Of a stretch of 64,000 bases of DNA, positions 41,861 through 52,583 are shown piece after piece. The notes beneath the pieces were generated by a model. It made no database searches and was not told the origin of the DNA. It saw nothing but the letters and a program-made list of their open reading frames with translations. Numbering within the stretch: the first letter of the stretch is position 1; each line of letters starts with the position of its first letter. A program made the translations under genes and the position numbers. The stretch is from Amaricoccus solimangrovi (lineage in GTDB: Bacteria > Pseudomonadota > Alphaproteobacteria > Rhodobacterales > Rhodobacteraceae). The stretch covers positions 310,001 to 374,000 of the forward strand of contig NZ_VFRP01000002.1 of NCBI RefSeq assembly GCF_006385685.1, read 5' to 3'.

Positions 41861-43317
41861 AACTCGCCCTCCCAAGCGCCACCGTGGCCGTTGCTTCCAC
41901 CACCCCCAAGAGAAGTGCCATAGCTGCCACAAGTGCCGATCCCATTGTTTTTGCTAACATTTTGAATGGCATTTCCGCTTCTCGTGGTACTTGAGGCGCT
42001 TGTGGCGGTATTTTTGCCCCCTTCTGAGAGATAGCGGTTGAAGGTATCCGCGAAGTCGCTCGGCCGGTAGAAACTGCCTAGCCGATCCTGTGCCGGGCTG
42101 ATGCCATAGGGCTTGAGAAGCTTCGCGATTCCGCGCGTTGAGATCGGCCGGCCGCCCCGCCACTCGCCCCAGGGGCTTTCTTCGAGGGCGACGAGAGCGT
42201 TGAGCAGGTCCGTGCTTCCGATCCGCTCGCCCCTCCGCGTGGCGAAGATCTCGGCCACGTCGCGGAGCAGGAGCACGCCAGCCGATTGCGGCTCGTCGGC
42301 CTCCACGATCCGATGCATTCCGACCAGCGCCCGCCGGATCGTCTCCGGCCAATGCCCGCCGACTGCATCGGCGATCGCGCAGATAGCGCGGGCGTTGTCC
42401 TGCGCTCGGTCATTGAGGCTCAAAGGCACGGCCGGATCGGCGCAGCGCAGCGAAAGGACATTGTCCTTCGCCCAGCGCGCCGCGCGCTGGCGCAGCGGCA
42501 GGAAATCGTTCACCCGGTCTGCCCGGAACCGTTCGATGCTCTCGCCATCGCGCTCGCGCCGCAGCCTCACCACCAGCGAACGATCCTCGAGCGTGTCCGG
42601 CAGGCTCCCGATCATCGCGATGACCTTGGGAGCCCAGACCGTGAAGCGCCGAGGCTCGTGGTCGTCGCCCACGGAACGCCAGACATAGGCACTCAGCCGG
42701 TTGTGGCCGCCGTTCAGCATCCCGCGCATGTCACTTTTCTGATCGTCGCCGAGGAAGGTGTCGCCCTCATCGATCAGAACAGTGGGCGTATATTTCTCGA
42801 TCACGCGAAACAGCACCGATGCGGAGATGTTGACCGCGTGCATTGCCCTCGGGGCCAGCGCCGAGACTACGGAGACCGCCGTGGTCTTGCCGCAACGCTT
42901 CTCGGGCGAAGTGATCGCGAGCACCGGAGAAATGTCCGCGGCGTCGTGCGCCCAGGCGTGGAGCACCCAAGCCGCCATCAATGGCGCGCTGTGCTCCGGC
43001 AGAACACAGAAGCGCAGGAAGGTCGCCCGAAGAACCTCCATCAGGGCCGCGCCATCAACCGGAGAAGCGGCTGGCTCGACATCCTCGAAGGGATCGGCCA
43101 CGTCTTCCGCGCCCTTCTTCGGCCGCGCGGCCTCCACCAACTTGTCGAGCACGGGGGCGCGGATCGCGAGCGCCTCCGCCTCGGCCTTGCGACGGCGCTC
43201 ATAGTCGATAGGCTTCATCTTCGCCAATTCGGCAACCCGAGCCTCACACTGATCCATGTCGAACGGCTGCTCGTCGGAGTGAAGATCATCTTCCTCGGGC
43301 ATCGCGTGCGCGTTCAT
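41857..43317 (-). CDS. DUF3631 P-loop protein (replicative helicase-like)
   Basis: A 486-residue protein. The P-loop [15 protein letters not shown] lies near residues 140-154 and the Walker-B-like [14 protein letters not shown] near 185. The DUF3631 signature [27 protein letters not shown] follows near 235-262. The C-terminal 60 residues are Gly/Ser/Asn-rich and probably disordered. Such proteins pair with Toprim primases in integrative elements and phages. The ATG overlaps the primase stop by 4 bp, so they likely act together in replicating the excised element. Confidence 0.83.
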   Translation of the reverse strand: MNAHAMPEEDDLHSDEQPFDMDQCEARVAELAKMKPIDYERRRKAEAEALAIRAPVLDKLVEAARPKKGAEDVADPFEDVEPAASPVDGAALMEVLRATFLRFCVLPEHSAPLMAAWVLHAWAHDAADISPVLAITSPEKRCGKTTAVSVVSALAPRAMHAVNISASVLFRVIEKYTPTVLIDEGDTFLGDDQKSDMRGMLNGGHNRLSAYVWRSVGDDHEPRRFTVWAPKVIAMIGSLPDTLEDRSLVVRLRRERDGESIERFRADRVNDFLPLRQRAARWAKDNVLSLRCADPAVPLSLNDRAQDNARAICAIADAVGGHWPETIRRALVGMHRIVEADEPQSAGVLLLRDVAEIFATRRGERIGSTDLLNALVALEESPWGEWRGGRPISTRGIAKLLKPYGISPAQDRLGSFYRPSDFADTFNRYLSEGGKNTATSASSTTRSGNAIQNVSKNNGIGTCGSYGTSLGGGGSNGHGGAWEGEF

Positions 43318-44198
43318 GCTGCTGCCCCCTTCATGGCGAGAATGTCGGCCCAGTCCCGCCCCTCGGGCGCGGGCAGCATAGAAACCCGCCAACCGAGCGC
43401 GGCCGCGCGCGTGGCGAGCGCGTGCGCGGCGGCCCGGCCGGGCGCATCGCCATCCGATGCGATCGTGAGCTTGCCAGGGATCGGCGGGAGGTTGAGGGCG
43501 CGCATGCCCGAGGTCGAGAGCGCGGCCCAGACGGTCGCGGGTCGCCGCAGGAGGCCGGAAAGCAGCGCGAGCGCGGTCTCGATCCCCTCGGCGACCACAA
43601 GCGGCCCCTCGCCTTCGGAGAGCCGCACGGCGCCCCCGGCGGTCGGCCCGAGCATCGCCTTCACGGGCTCGACATCGGCCTTCCCGCGCCCATCGGCGCG
43701 GAGATAGGTCCGATGCACCGCGAAACGCGAACCGCCCTCCACCGCCGCGACCATCATCGGGAAGCGGCGGGCGGTCGGGTGCCAGCCGTTCGCCAGAAAG
43801 CGGAGCGTCGCGGGCAGTTCGCAGGTGATGCCCCGCGCGCGGAGATAGGCCTCGGCGATCGTGGCCGGGATCGACTCGGCCTCATCCCAGACGGCTTTCG
43901 CCCGCGCGGACTGCTTGACGAGCTGCGACTCCTCGGCAGCCCTGAGCCGCGCCAGATCCGCGGCGTCGGGCTTCCAGATCGCCCCCCGGCCTTCGAGGAT
44001 GCCGAGCCCGCGCAGCGCGGCGACGATCGCCTCGAAGGAGCAGCCGGCGAAACAGTGGAGGAGAAGCCGCCCATCCGCGCCAATGCCGATCGAAAGGCTC
44101 GGATGCTTGTCTTCATGCGCCGGGCAACAGGCGGAGCCGCCGGAGTGATCGTTCCAGCAGCCGCCGAGGGCGCGGGTGATGCGTTCGGGATCGTTCAT
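43314..44198 (-). CDS. Toprim/zinc-ribbon primase-like protein
   Basis: A 294-residue protein. The N-terminal zinc ribbon is [14 protein letters not shown] followed by [10 protein letters not shown] (about residues 24-55). The Toprim part has the Glu in [12 protein letters not shown] and DxD-like [12 protein letters not shown] near residues 200-255. This arrangement matches phage/plasmid P4-type primases that make RNA primers. It overlaps the 69-residue gene upstream and the DUF3631 gene downstream. Confidence 0.84.
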   Translation of the reverse strand: MNDPERITRALGGCWNDHSGGSACCPAHEDKHPSLSIGIGADGRLLLHCFAGCSFEAIVAALRGLGILEGRGAIWKPDAADLARLRAAEESQLVKQSARAKAVWDEAESIPATIAEAYLRARGITCELPATLRFLANGWHPTARRFPMMVAAVEGGSRFAVHRTYLRADGRGKADVEPVKAMLGPTAGGAVRLSEGEGPLVVAEGIETALALLSGLLRRPATVWAALSTSGMRALNLPPIPGKLTIASDGDAPGRAAAHALATRAAALGWRVSMLPAPEGRDWADILAMKGAAA

Positions 44199-44404
44199 CG
44201 CGCCACCTCCGAGAAGATGAGCGCCGCGATCATGGCCGCGCGATGATCGGTGAGGCCGCAGAGCGTGGCGATATGCGCCGAGCGCAGACGGGAGAGCGTT
44301 GCGGCCTTCGGGGTCGGAGTGCTATAAGGGGTCATCGATCCGCTTTCGATTTCCGCCCCGTTCGCCGTGCTACCGGCGGCGGGGCTTTCAATTTTCGAGG
44401 GCAT
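44195..44404 (-). CDS. Hypothetical element protein, 69 residues
   Basis: A short protein ([16 protein letters not shown] at the start, then [34 protein letters not shown]) with a flexible first half and a helical second half that could be a small DNA- or protein-binding helix pair. It starts one base after the AlpA-like stop and overlaps the primase start by 4 bp. The family is not recognised. Confidence 0.5.
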   Translation of the reverse strand: MPSKIESPAAGSTANGAEIESGSMTPYSTPTPKAATLSRLRSAHIATLCGLTDHRAAMIAALIFSEVAR

Positions 44405-44405
44405 G

Positions 44406-44630
44406 TCAGGCGGCCTCGTGGCTCGCGGCGGCGCGCTCTTCGAGCCAGGCGAGCAATTCCGCCTCACGCCAGAAGCGGCGCTTCCGGATGTAGACCGGCC
44501 TCGGAAAGTTCAGCGCGGGGTCGGACAGCCAGCGATGGAGCGTCATGTCTGAGATGCCGCCGCAGATCTGCCGCGTGCCCGTCGCGGAGATCAGGAGGTG
44601 GGTGGCGCTCTTTTCAGGAACCAAGGTCAC
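44406..44630 (-). CDS. AlpA-family excisionase/regulator
   Basis: A 74-residue winged-helix protein. ICGGISDMTLHRWLSDPALNFPRPVYIRKRRFWREAELLAWLEER is the standard AlpA pattern. The GTG start at 44630 has GAGAGG eight bases upstream. AlpA proteins activate excision or control integrase expression. It heads the operon AlpA, 69-residue protein, primase, DUF3631, TubC-like. Confidence 0.85.
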   Translation of the reverse strand: MTLVPEKSATHLLISATGTRQICGGISDMTLHRWLSDPALNFPRPVYIRKRRFWREAELLAWLEERAAASHEAA

Positions 44631-44685
44631 AGGGGTTGCCTCTCGTTATGGAACGATAGGCACCAAGATGCAGAGGCGCGGCTGG

Positions 44686-45411
44686 CTACGCGTCAGACTT
44701 GGCCAACCAATTTCGCAGAGTCCTGACGCTTGGCGGGGAATCTTCGTTGTCTGGCCAGCGCTGGTGTATGGCGTTGGCAAGTTCGAGCATGGACGCAGGC
44801 TTCGATCGCCGGGAGCGGATTTCGGCTGCAAGCCGGCGCGCGATTGCTTGCCATCTCTCGGCCTTGGCCGCGTTCGTCGCGCCGCCCGCTCGGCGGTCAG
44901 ACACTGCTTTCTTTTCCCTCAGTGCCAACGTTTCCCGGATCTGCCCTGTATCGCGATCAACCCCGGCGCGCCAGAAAATGCGCTCGTGCAACCTTCCTAG
45001 TTCTTCGCCCAGCTCGATCAGTCGCGCGAGGTTAGGTTCCGCCTCCCCCCGCTCGGCTGCGAGTTCATCGTACCGATCAAGCCATTGCTGCATTATCGCA
45101 TATGCGTGGTTTTCTCCGTAGTACGCTCGCACATAGAAGGCCGGCCGAAGTGCCATATCGGCTCGGGTCCCCTCGGTGTGCTGCGGCGCTTTACGGCAAA
45201 ACCAAGCAGGATCCATTTTTGAATAAGCGGCTGCGAGCGATTTGCGCATGTTCTCCGCCTTTTCATCCCGATAACCGTCCGCTGTCCGACACTTCGAGAA
45301 AGCCACCTCGATTTCTCCACCAGGTCGGAAGGCTTCCGGATCATCTTCGGGATTGTACTGGACGACTGTGCGCTGCATCAGGCCAACGCCCTTCGTGACG
45401 AACTTTGGCAT
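44686..45411 (-). CDS. Hypothetical element protein, 241 residues, with C-terminal HTH-like segment
   Basis: A charged, helical protein. The middle has coiled-coil-like stretches (YDELAAERGEAEPNLARLIELGEELGRLHE). The C-terminus, DSPPSVRTLRNWLAKSDA, resembles the recognition helix of small HTH domains. No family is recognised. It follows the integrase after 5 bp on the same strand and precedes the AlpA gene, so it may take part in recombination or regulation. Composition is less GC-rich than the chromosome. Confidence 0.6.
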   Translation of the reverse strand: MPKFVTKGVGLMQRTVVQYNPEDDPEAFRPGGEIEVAFSKCRTADGYRDEKAENMRKSLAAAYSKMDPAWFCRKAPQHTEGTRADMALRPAFYVRAYYGENHAYAIMQQWLDRYDELAAERGEAEPNLARLIELGEELGRLHERIFWRAGVDRDTGQIRETLALREKKAVSDRRAGGATNAAKAERWQAIARRLAAEIRSRRSKPASMLELANAIHQRWPDNEDSPPSVRTLRNWLAKSDA

Positions 45412-45416
45412 CGCGG

Positions 45417-46757
45417 CTACCCCACCTTGCTGAATACAGAGTCAGCCCAAGCATTGAGCGCTGCCCGCTTCTCGTCCGCGTAGTCGTGCCGTTGATAAAC
45501 CGCGACGATACCGCCTCCCGTCCCGCTCACATGGTTCAGAACAGCCTCCGTCACGCGGACCGGGATACCGAGCCGAGCCATGCCGGTCGCGGCCGTGCGG
45601 CGCAGGTCGTGGAAGGTCCAACGGGGGATCTCGACAGGCTCGCCACGCTCCTTCGCTGCGATTTCGGCCATCGCCTCGGCAAGGTGATTTCGGCCCCTAT
45701 GGAAGCCGCTGATAGGGGTCTCGCCCGTTGTCGTGAAGATCAGCCCGGCCCTACTCTTGATCCGCTCCACTCCCGCCAGAACCGCGCGGGAGGCCTCGGA
45801 CAAGGGCACGTCATGCGCTCGTGCGTTTTTCGTGCGCGCGGCTGGCAAGTGCCAGACATCGCCCCGGATCTCGCCTTCGGTCATCTGCGTCACTTCGCCC
45901 AACCGTTGGCCCGTCAGCAGCAGCAGCTTTCCAAGCGGCCCCCACGGAAAGCCTTCGGCCTCGCAGGCCTGCCAGAACCAGCGGATCTCATCGTCGGTCA
46001 GATAACGGTCGCGACTCGCCTCCTTCGTCACTGGCTTGACGGTCAGCGCCGGATTCGCCGCGATGATGTCCCGCTCAACAGCCCAATTCAGAAACTTGCC
46101 GAGATAGGCACGAACCCGGTTCGCCGTGACTGCCCGGCCGCTATCCGCGATTCCGTCCAGCAGGTCGATCACGTCCCGCCGGGTGATGGTCTGAATGTCC
46201 CGCTCGCCCCAAGCGGCGACCACATGCCGTTCCAGCTCGCGCCGCACCGTGGCGCCACTCTTCAGCGTCGCGAGGTGGCGCGCGGCATACCGCCCGACCA
46301 GTGTCTTGATCTTGTCACGCTCCGCGAGTTGCGCGTCGAGGCGAGCGACCTTGGTCGCCTTCTTCTCGGCGGCGGGATCTCGGCCGCGTTCGATCTTCTC
46401 GACGGCGGCCGAGGCGGCGGCGCGGGCATCGGCCAGCCCGAGAAGCGGCCAGCGGCCGAGCGTGAGCTTGGCTGTCTTCCCTCCGAAGCGATAGCGAAGT
46501 GCCCATGACTTGGCCCCACTCGGCTGGACCACGAGATACAGACCGGACAGCGCCGGATCAGGCATCTCATACCGCCGCTCTGGATCGGCTTTCGCGGCCT
46601 CCACCGCCTTCGTCGTCAGCGCTTTCGCCAAGTCAAATGGTCCCTTGGGGTAACACAGGGGTAACAGATCCGCCTGATAGGCGAAGTTACCCACAGTTAG
46701 GGACTGTGAGGCGAAATCCTCTGTTTTGCAATTAGAATCAGACATGTATCGGCCCAT
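45417..46757 (-). CDS. Tyrosine-type site-specific integrase
   Basis: A 446-residue phage integrase. The N-terminal DUF4102-like arm domain (TTKAVEAAKADPERRYEMPDPALSGLYLVVQPSGAKSWALRYR) is followed by a SAM-like core-binding domain (about 155-260). The catalytic domain has R in TGQRLGEV, H-x-x-R in FHDLRRTAATGMARLG, a late H in LNHVSG and the nucleophile Y in VAVYQRHDY. The ATG at 46757 is used; 46745 is also possible. The gene starts 41 bp from attR and reads inward. Its 5' part contains two arm-site-like GGGGTAAC repeats. Confidence 0.92.
   Translation of the reverse strand: MGRYMSDSNCKTEDFASQSLTVGNFAYQADLLPLCYPKGPFDLAKALTTKAVEAAKADPERRYEMPDPALSGLYLVVQPSGAKSWALRYRFGGKTAKLTLGRWPLLGLADARAAASAAVEKIERGRDPAAEKKATKVARLDAQLAERDKIKTLVGRYAARHLATLKSGATVRRELERHVVAAWGERDIQTITRRDVIDLLDGIADSGRAVTANRVRAYLGKFLNWAVERDIIAANPALTVKPVTKEASRDRYLTDDEIRWFWQACEAEGFPWGPLGKLLLLTGQRLGEVTQMTEGEIRGDVWHLPAARTKNARAHDVPLSEASRAVLAGVERIKSRAGLIFTTTGETPISGFHRGRNHLAEAMAEIAAKERGEPVEIPRWTFHDLRRTAATGMARLGIPVRVTEAVLNHVSGTGGGIVAVYQRHDYADEKRAALNAWADSVFSKVG
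46647..46665 (+). promoter_or_regulatory. Candidate integrase arm sites, right end
   Basis: Two copies of GGGGTAAC start at 46647 and 46658, inside the 5' coding part of the integrase and 133-151 bp from attR. The second copy shares the 12-mer ACAGGGGTAACA with the first copy at the left end. Confidence 0.5.
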
Positions 46758-46797
46758 CCCGCTAAGAGATGATAGGGAACGTTATCCCGCTGACCAA

Positions 46798-46848
46798 GAC
46801 TGTTAATCAATTGGTCGCAGGTTCGATCCCTGCCGCCGGAGCCAAAAA
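46798..46848 (+). repeat. attR: 51-bp direct repeat, tRNA-Asn 3' fragment
   Basis: An exact copy of 37050-37100 that includes the anticodon-loop to CCA part only. It has no acceptor or D-arm 5' half, so it is not a functional tRNA gene. Confidence 0.93.
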
Positions 46849-46929
46849 TCCTCCCGAAGTCAGATGGTTGACCTGACGCGTGGCGGTCGCGCGGGAGGCC
46901 CCCTGCCCGGGCCCGCCCATGCGCGGCGC

Positions 46930-46954
46930 GGCGCGTCCGCCGAGGGGACGCGCC
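46930..46954 (-). terminator. Terminator downstream of sdaA
   Basis: A 9-bp stem (GGCGCGTCC with GGACGCGCC, 7-base loop) lies 11 bp beyond the sdaA stop codon on the minus strand. There is no marked U-tract. Confidence 0.5.
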
Positions 46955-46964
46955 TTCCCGAGGC

Positions 46965-48359
<1,395 letters not shown>

Positions 48360-48600
48360 GGCAGGCCTCCCGGCTCGGTCGCGGCGTGGCCCGGAGCGCG
48401 CGCGCGCCCGGATCCGTCGCCGAAGGATACGTCAAAAGCGCGGCCTCCGCGCGGGCCAGCGCCGGAGGATCGCGCCCCGGCGATGCCCGAAGGCGGCGCG
48501 GCGCATCCTCGCGAGCGATGCGCCGTCATGCCCGACAATGGCGGGGCATTGCTGTATGATCGCGTCGGAATCGCTGTATCCTGGCGTCACGGGAGGAAAC

Positions 48601-49602
48601 ATGGCGCGGCTCAACATCGGCTTCATCCTGGCGCGGCGCTTCACCCTCTCCGCCTTCGCCAATTTCGTCGACGTGCTCCGGCTCGCCGCGGACGAGGGCG
48701 ACCGCTCGCGACCGATCCACTGCTCCTGGCGGGTCATCGCGCCCGAGCGGGAGGCGATCCGCTCGAGCTGCGGCGTCGCGGTCCAGCCCGACGAGCCGCT
48801 CGGCGATCCGGCGCGGTTCGACTATCTCGTGGTGGTCGGGGGCCTGGTGGACGAGGTCGAGAACCTCCACCCGGACACGGCGCGCTTCCTCGCGCGCGCG
48901 GCGGCGGCGGGGGTGCCGCTCGTCGGCGTCTGCACCGGCGCCTTCGCGCTTCATCGCGCGGGGCTGATGCGGGGCTACCGCGTCTGCGTGAGCTGGTTCC
49001 ACCACGAGGATTTCCTTGAGCGTTTCGACGGGCTTGAACCCGTCTCGGACCAGATCTTCGTGGTGGACCGCGACCGGCTCACCTGTTCGGGCGGGGTTTC
49101 CTCGGCCCATCTCGCCGCCTTCATCGTCGAGCGCCACCTCGGCCGGGCGCGCGCGGCCAAGAGCCTGCACATCATGATCATCGACGAGGCGATGGCGGCG
49201 GAGAAGCCGCAGCCGGGCCTGCCGCTCGCGCTCGCCACCGGCGATCCGCTGGTGCGCAAGGCGCTGCGCGCGATGCAGCAGTCGATCGACGCGCCGCTCT
49301 CGATCGGCCGCGTGGTGGCGCGGCTCGGTGTCGGGCGCCGCAAGCTCGAGCGGCACTTCCGCGACGCGCTCGGCATGACCCCGCTCGAGGCCGACCGGCT
49401 GATCCGGATCGAACAGGCGAAGCACCTCCTCATGACCACGCGCCGCTCCGCGACCCAGATCGCCGCCGACACCGGCTTCTGCGATCTGCCCCATCTCATA
49501 CGCGCCTTCCGCGCCTCCGAGGGCGTCACCCCGGAGGCCTTCCGCCGCGCCGGCGCCGGAACCGACGGCGGAACCGACGGCGGCCCGGCGCCCCGCGTTT
49601 GA
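48601..49602 (+). CDS. GlxA-family AraC regulator (DJ-1/PfpI-like domain plus AraC HTH)
   Basis: A 333-residue regulator. Residues 1-185 are a DJ-1/PfpI-like domain (IGFILARRFTLSAFANFVDVLRLA, then GVPLVGVCTGAFALHRAGLM with the conserved Cys). Residues about 225-325 form the double HTH (PLSIGRVVARLGVGRRKLERHF and SATQIAADTGFCDLPHLIRAF). GGGAGGAA precedes the ATG at 48601. Relatives GbdR, CdhR and SouR sense betaine-type metabolites. Divergence from sdaA suggests control of serine breakdown; the ligand is not deduced. Confidence 0.86.
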   Translation: MARLNIGFILARRFTLSAFANFVDVLRLAADEGDRSRPIHCSWRVIAPEREAIRSSCGVAVQPDEPLGDPARFDYLVVVGGLVDEVENLHPDTARFLARAAAAGVPLVGVCTGAFALHRAGLMRGYRVCVSWFHHEDFLERFDGLEPVSDQIFVVDRDRLTCSGGVSSAHLAAFIVERHLGRARAAKSLHIMIIDEAMAAEKPQPGLPLALATGDPLVRKALRAMQQSIDAPLSIGRVVARLGVGRRKLERHFRDALGMTPLEADRLIRIEQAKHLLMTTRRSATQIAADTGFCDLPHLIRAFRASEGVTPEAFRRAGAGTDGGTDGGPAPRV

Positions 49603-49668
49603 CGGTTGTGGCGCGGATCGGCGCCGGCCTATGCTTCCCGAAAAACGGAACCCAGGGGAGGAAGTCCG

Positions 49669-50694
49669 ATGAAGCTCTGTCTGCTTGCCACCGTCGCGGT
49701 CGCGGCGCTGGCGGGAGCCGCCGCCGCCCAGGAAGTCACGCTGCGCGTGCATCACTTCCTGCCGGCAGATTCGACAATCCAGAAGGGCGTGCTGGAGCCC
49801 TGGGAGAAGGCGGTCGAGGAGCAGTCCGGCGGGCGCGTGGACGTGCGGATCTTTCCCTCGATGGGGCTCGGCGGCAAGCCGCCGCAGCTTTTCGATCAGG
49901 CGCGCGACGGGATCGTCGACGTCAGCTGGACGCTGCTCGGCTACACGCCCGGCCGCTTTCCGGTCTCGGAGGCGTTCGAACTGCCCTTCCTGGCCGGGAC
50001 CGCCCTGGAGACGACCATGGCGCTGCAGGAATACCAGGCCAAATACATGGGCGACGAACTCGCCGACGTGCATCCGCTGCTGATCCACGCGCCCGCCGCC
50101 TACAAGATCCACACCCGTGACAAGGCGGTCGGGACCATGGGAGACCTGAAGGGGCTGAAGATCCGCGCCCCCTCGCGCACCATGACGGAGGGGTTGAACG
50201 CGCTCGGCGCCACGGCGGTCGGGATGCCGGTACCCGAGGTGCCGCAGGCGCTCACCACGGGCGTCATCGACGGCGCGGTCATCCCCTGGGAAGTGTTCGG
50301 CTCGCTGCGGATCGAGACCATGACGCGGGACCACACCGAGTTCGGACAGGAGAATGGCGGCATGTCCACCTCCGTCATGGCGCTGGTGATGAACAAGGCG
50401 AAATACGAGAGCCTTCCGGACGATCTGAGGAAGGTGATCGACGACAATTCCGGCACGACCCTGGCACCGATCGCCGGCGCCGCCTTCGACCGGGCCGAGG
50501 TGGAGGAGCGGCGCAAGGCGCTCGACGCCGGCGGCGTCGTTCACATCGTCCCCGAGGCGGACCTGGCCGCGTGGCGGGAGGCGACGCTTCCGGTCATCGA
50601 AGACTGGGTCAGCTCCATGAACGACGCCGGTCTGGACGGACACGCGATGCTCGACGACGCGCGGGCGATGATGGACGCGGCGCGCGGCGACTGA
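49669..50694 (+). CDS. TRAP transporter substrate-binding protein (DctP family)
   Basis: A 341-residue periplasmic protein. Residues 1-21 form a Sec signal ending AAAAQ. VTLRVHHFLPADSTIQKGVLEPWEKAVEEQSGGRVDVRIFPSMGLGG and the conserved-Arg region GLKIRAPSRTMTEGLNALGATAVGMPVPEVPQAL fit DctP. The Arg in KIRAPS should bind a carboxylate ligand. The ATG at 49669 has GGGGAGGAAG upstream. It is the first gene of a TRAP operon; the substrate is unknown. Confidence 0.88.
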   Translation: MKLCLLATVAVAALAGAAAAQEVTLRVHHFLPADSTIQKGVLEPWEKAVEEQSGGRVDVRIFPSMGLGGKPPQLFDQARDGIVDVSWTLLGYTPGRFPVSEAFELPFLAGTALETTMALQEYQAKYMGDELADVHPLLIHAPAAYKIHTRDKAVGTMGDLKGLKIRAPSRTMTEGLNALGATAVGMPVPEVPQALTTGVIDGAVIPWEVFGSLRIETMTRDHTEFGQENGGMSTSVMALVMNKAKYESLPDDLRKVIDDNSGTTLAPIAGAAFDRAEVEERRKALDAGGVVHIVPEADLAAWREATLPVIEDWVSSMNDAGLDGHAMLDDARAMMDAARGD

Positions 50695-50712
50695 TCACCG
50701 AGGGAGGGCCGG

Positions 50713-51234
50713 ATGGCCGAAATGGAAACTCCGACCGAACATGCGCGTCCGGTGGCCGTTCCGGCGTGGCTGTCGGCCCTCTGCCGGATCTTCGCGGGCA
50801 TCGGCGGCGTCGCCCTGCTGGCGATGATGCTCGTCACGGTCGCCAGCGTGACGCTCCGCGGCATCCTCGGCCATCCGGTCCCCGGAGATTTCGAACTCGT
50901 CGAGATGGGCGGCGCCATCGCGATCTTCTGCTTCCTGCCCTGGTGCCAGCTTTCCGGCGGCAATGTGCTGGTGGATTTCTTCACCCAGCGCTCGGGCCGG
51001 CGGGCGAACCACCTGCTCGAGGCGCTCGGCGACCTCCTCTACTGCCTGATCGCGGCGCTGCTGACCTGGCGCCTGATCCGCGGGGGCATCGAGATGCGGC
51101 AATACGGGGAGCAGTCGATGGTGCTGCGCCTGCCGATCTGGTGGAGCTTCGTCGTCATCGTGCCCGCGATGGCGCTTCTCGCCGTCACCTGCGCCGCCAC
51201 CATGGCGGGCCATCTGCGGGCGGCGCGGTCATGA
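50713..51234 (+). CDS. TRAP transporter small permease (DctQ family)
   Basis: A 173-residue membrane protein with four hydrophobic helices (starting about residues 23, 58, 97 and 138). FELVEMGGAIAIFCFLPWCQLSGGNVLVDFFTQR is the DctQ signature. The ribosome-binding site GAGGGAGGG is about 9 bases before the ATG. Its stop overlaps the DctM start by 4 bp, so the two membrane subunits are coupled. Confidence 0.88.
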   Translation: MAEMETPTEHARPVAVPAWLSALCRIFAGIGGVALLAMMLVTVASVTLRGILGHPVPGDFELVEMGGAIAIFCFLPWCQLSGGNVLVDFFTQRSGRRANHLLEALGDLLYCLIAALLTWRLIRGGIEMRQYGEQSMVLRLPIWWSFVVIVPAMALLAVTCAATMAGHLRAARS

Positions 51235-52550
51235 CCGGGCTCGCCGCCGGGCTGACGGGCTTCGGGGTCCTCCTCGCGCTGATGGCGATCCGCGTCCCGA
51301 TCGGGGTCGCCATGCTCGCCGTCGGGATCGGCGGGTATGGGCTCTACAACGGGGTGACGCCGCTGCTGGCCTTCCTCAAGACCTCCACCTACTACCAGTT
51401 CTCGACCTATTCGCTCTCGGTCATCCCGCTCTTCGTGCTGATGGGCGAATTCGCCACCCACGCGGGCCTGAGCCGGGCGCTCTACCGCGCGGCGGCCGCG
51501 TTCCTCGGCCACCGCCGGGGCGGGCTGGCGATGGCCTCGATCGGCGGCTGCGCGGCCTTCGGCGCGATCTGCGGCAGTTCGCTCGCCACCGCCGCCACGA
51601 TGGCCCAGGTCGCGCTCCCCGAGATGCGGCGCTATAACTACTCCGGCGCGCTCTCCACCGGCTCCCTCGCGGCCGGCGGCACCCTCGGCATCCTGATTCC
51701 CCCCTCGGTGATCCTGGTGCTCTACGCGCTGATGGCCGAGCAGAACATCGCGCGGATGTTCGTCGCCGCGATCGTTCCGGGCATCCTCGCCGCCGCCGGC
51801 TACATGATCGCCGTCGCGATCTTCGTCCGGCGCAATCCGGAGGATGGACCCGCCGGCCCGCGCGCGAGCACCGCCGAGCGGCTCGGGGCGCTGCGCGAGA
51901 CCTGGTCGATCGCGCTCATCTTCGGACTGGTCATCATCGGGATGTACCGGGGGTGGTTCACGCCCACCGAAGCCGCCGCCGTCGGCGCTTTCGGCACCGG
52001 GATCCTCGCGATCCTGCGCGGCGGGATGCGGCTGGCGGGACTGCTCGAGTGCCTTCGCGGCGCGGCGAACACCTCGGCCATGATCTTCCTGATCCTTCTC
52101 GGCGCGGAGATCTTCAACGCCTTCCTGGCCCAGACCCAGACACCCATGCTGGCCGCGAGCGCGATCTCGGCCTCCGGCCTCTCGCCGATGTCGGTGCTGC
52201 TGGCGATGCTGCTGCTCTATCTCGTGCTCGGCTGCGTGATGGATTCGATGTCCATGCTGCTCCTGACCATTCCGATCTTCTATCCGATCATCGCCGGGCT
52301 CGATTTCGGGATGCCGCGGGAGGACACGCTGATCTGGTTCGGGATTCTCGCCGTCGTCGTGGTCGAGGTCGGACTGATCACCCCGCCCGTCGGCATGAAC
52401 GTCTTCGTCATCAACGGGATGGCGAGGGATGTCCCGATGCTCGAAAGCTTCCGCGGCGTCCTCCCCTTCCTCGTCAGCGATGCGATCCGCATCGCCGCGC
52501 TGATCGCCTTTCCGGCCATCACGCTGGGCCTCGTCCGGCTTCTGGGATAG
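51231..52550 (+). CDS. TRAP transporter large permease (DctM family)
   Basis: A 439-residue membrane protein with about twelve helices. GAICGSSLATAATMAQVALPEMRRYNYSGALSTGSLAAGGTLGILIPPSVILVLYALM and LGCVMDSMSMLLLTIPIFYPII are the two conserved Na+/substrate-site halves, and GLITPPVGMNVFVING is the usual C-terminal signature. It forms the transport channel with DctQ, driven by an ion gradient. Confidence 0.92.
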   Translation: MTGLAAGLTGFGVLLALMAIRVPIGVAMLAVGIGGYGLYNGVTPLLAFLKTSTYYQFSTYSLSVIPLFVLMGEFATHAGLSRALYRAAAAFLGHRRGGLAMASIGGCAAFGAICGSSLATAATMAQVALPEMRRYNYSGALSTGSLAAGGTLGILIPPSVILVLYALMAEQNIARMFVAAIVPGILAAAGYMIAVAIFVRRNPEDGPAGPRASTAERLGALRETWSIALIFGLVIIGMYRGWFTPTEAAAVGAFGTGILAILRGGMRLAGLLECLRGAANTSAMIFLILLGAEIFNAFLAQTQTPMLAASAISASGLSPMSVLLAMLLLYLVLGCVMDSMSMLLLTIPIFYPIIAGLDFGMPREDTLIWFGILAVVVVEVGLITPPVGMNVFVINGMARDVPMLESFRGVLPFLVSDAIRIAALIAFPAITLGLVRLLG

Positions 52551-52583
52551 GCGGACGGCCCGCGCGCGGCCGGCTCGGATCAC

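Larger units (their letters stand above)
37101..46797. mobile_element. Integrative element in tRNA-Asn: phage satellite or reduced prophage
   Basis: The 9.7-kb segment is bounded by 51-bp repeats and contains an integrase next to attR, an AlpA-like factor, Toprim primase, DUF3631 protein, one HK97-type capsid protein, a divergent XRE/HEPN module and several small unknowns. No terminase, portal, protease, tail or lysis gene is visible. Parts of it (37100-37180, 38080-39250, 44650-45400) are less GC-rich than the chromosome. Size and gene set resemble capsid-carrying phage satellites more than a complete phage. Confidence 0.88.

Noticed and set aside
46798-46848. Possible second tRNA-Asn gene
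   Set aside because: Only the part from the anticodon stem to the CCA is present; the 5' acceptor strand and D arm are missing. It is attR.
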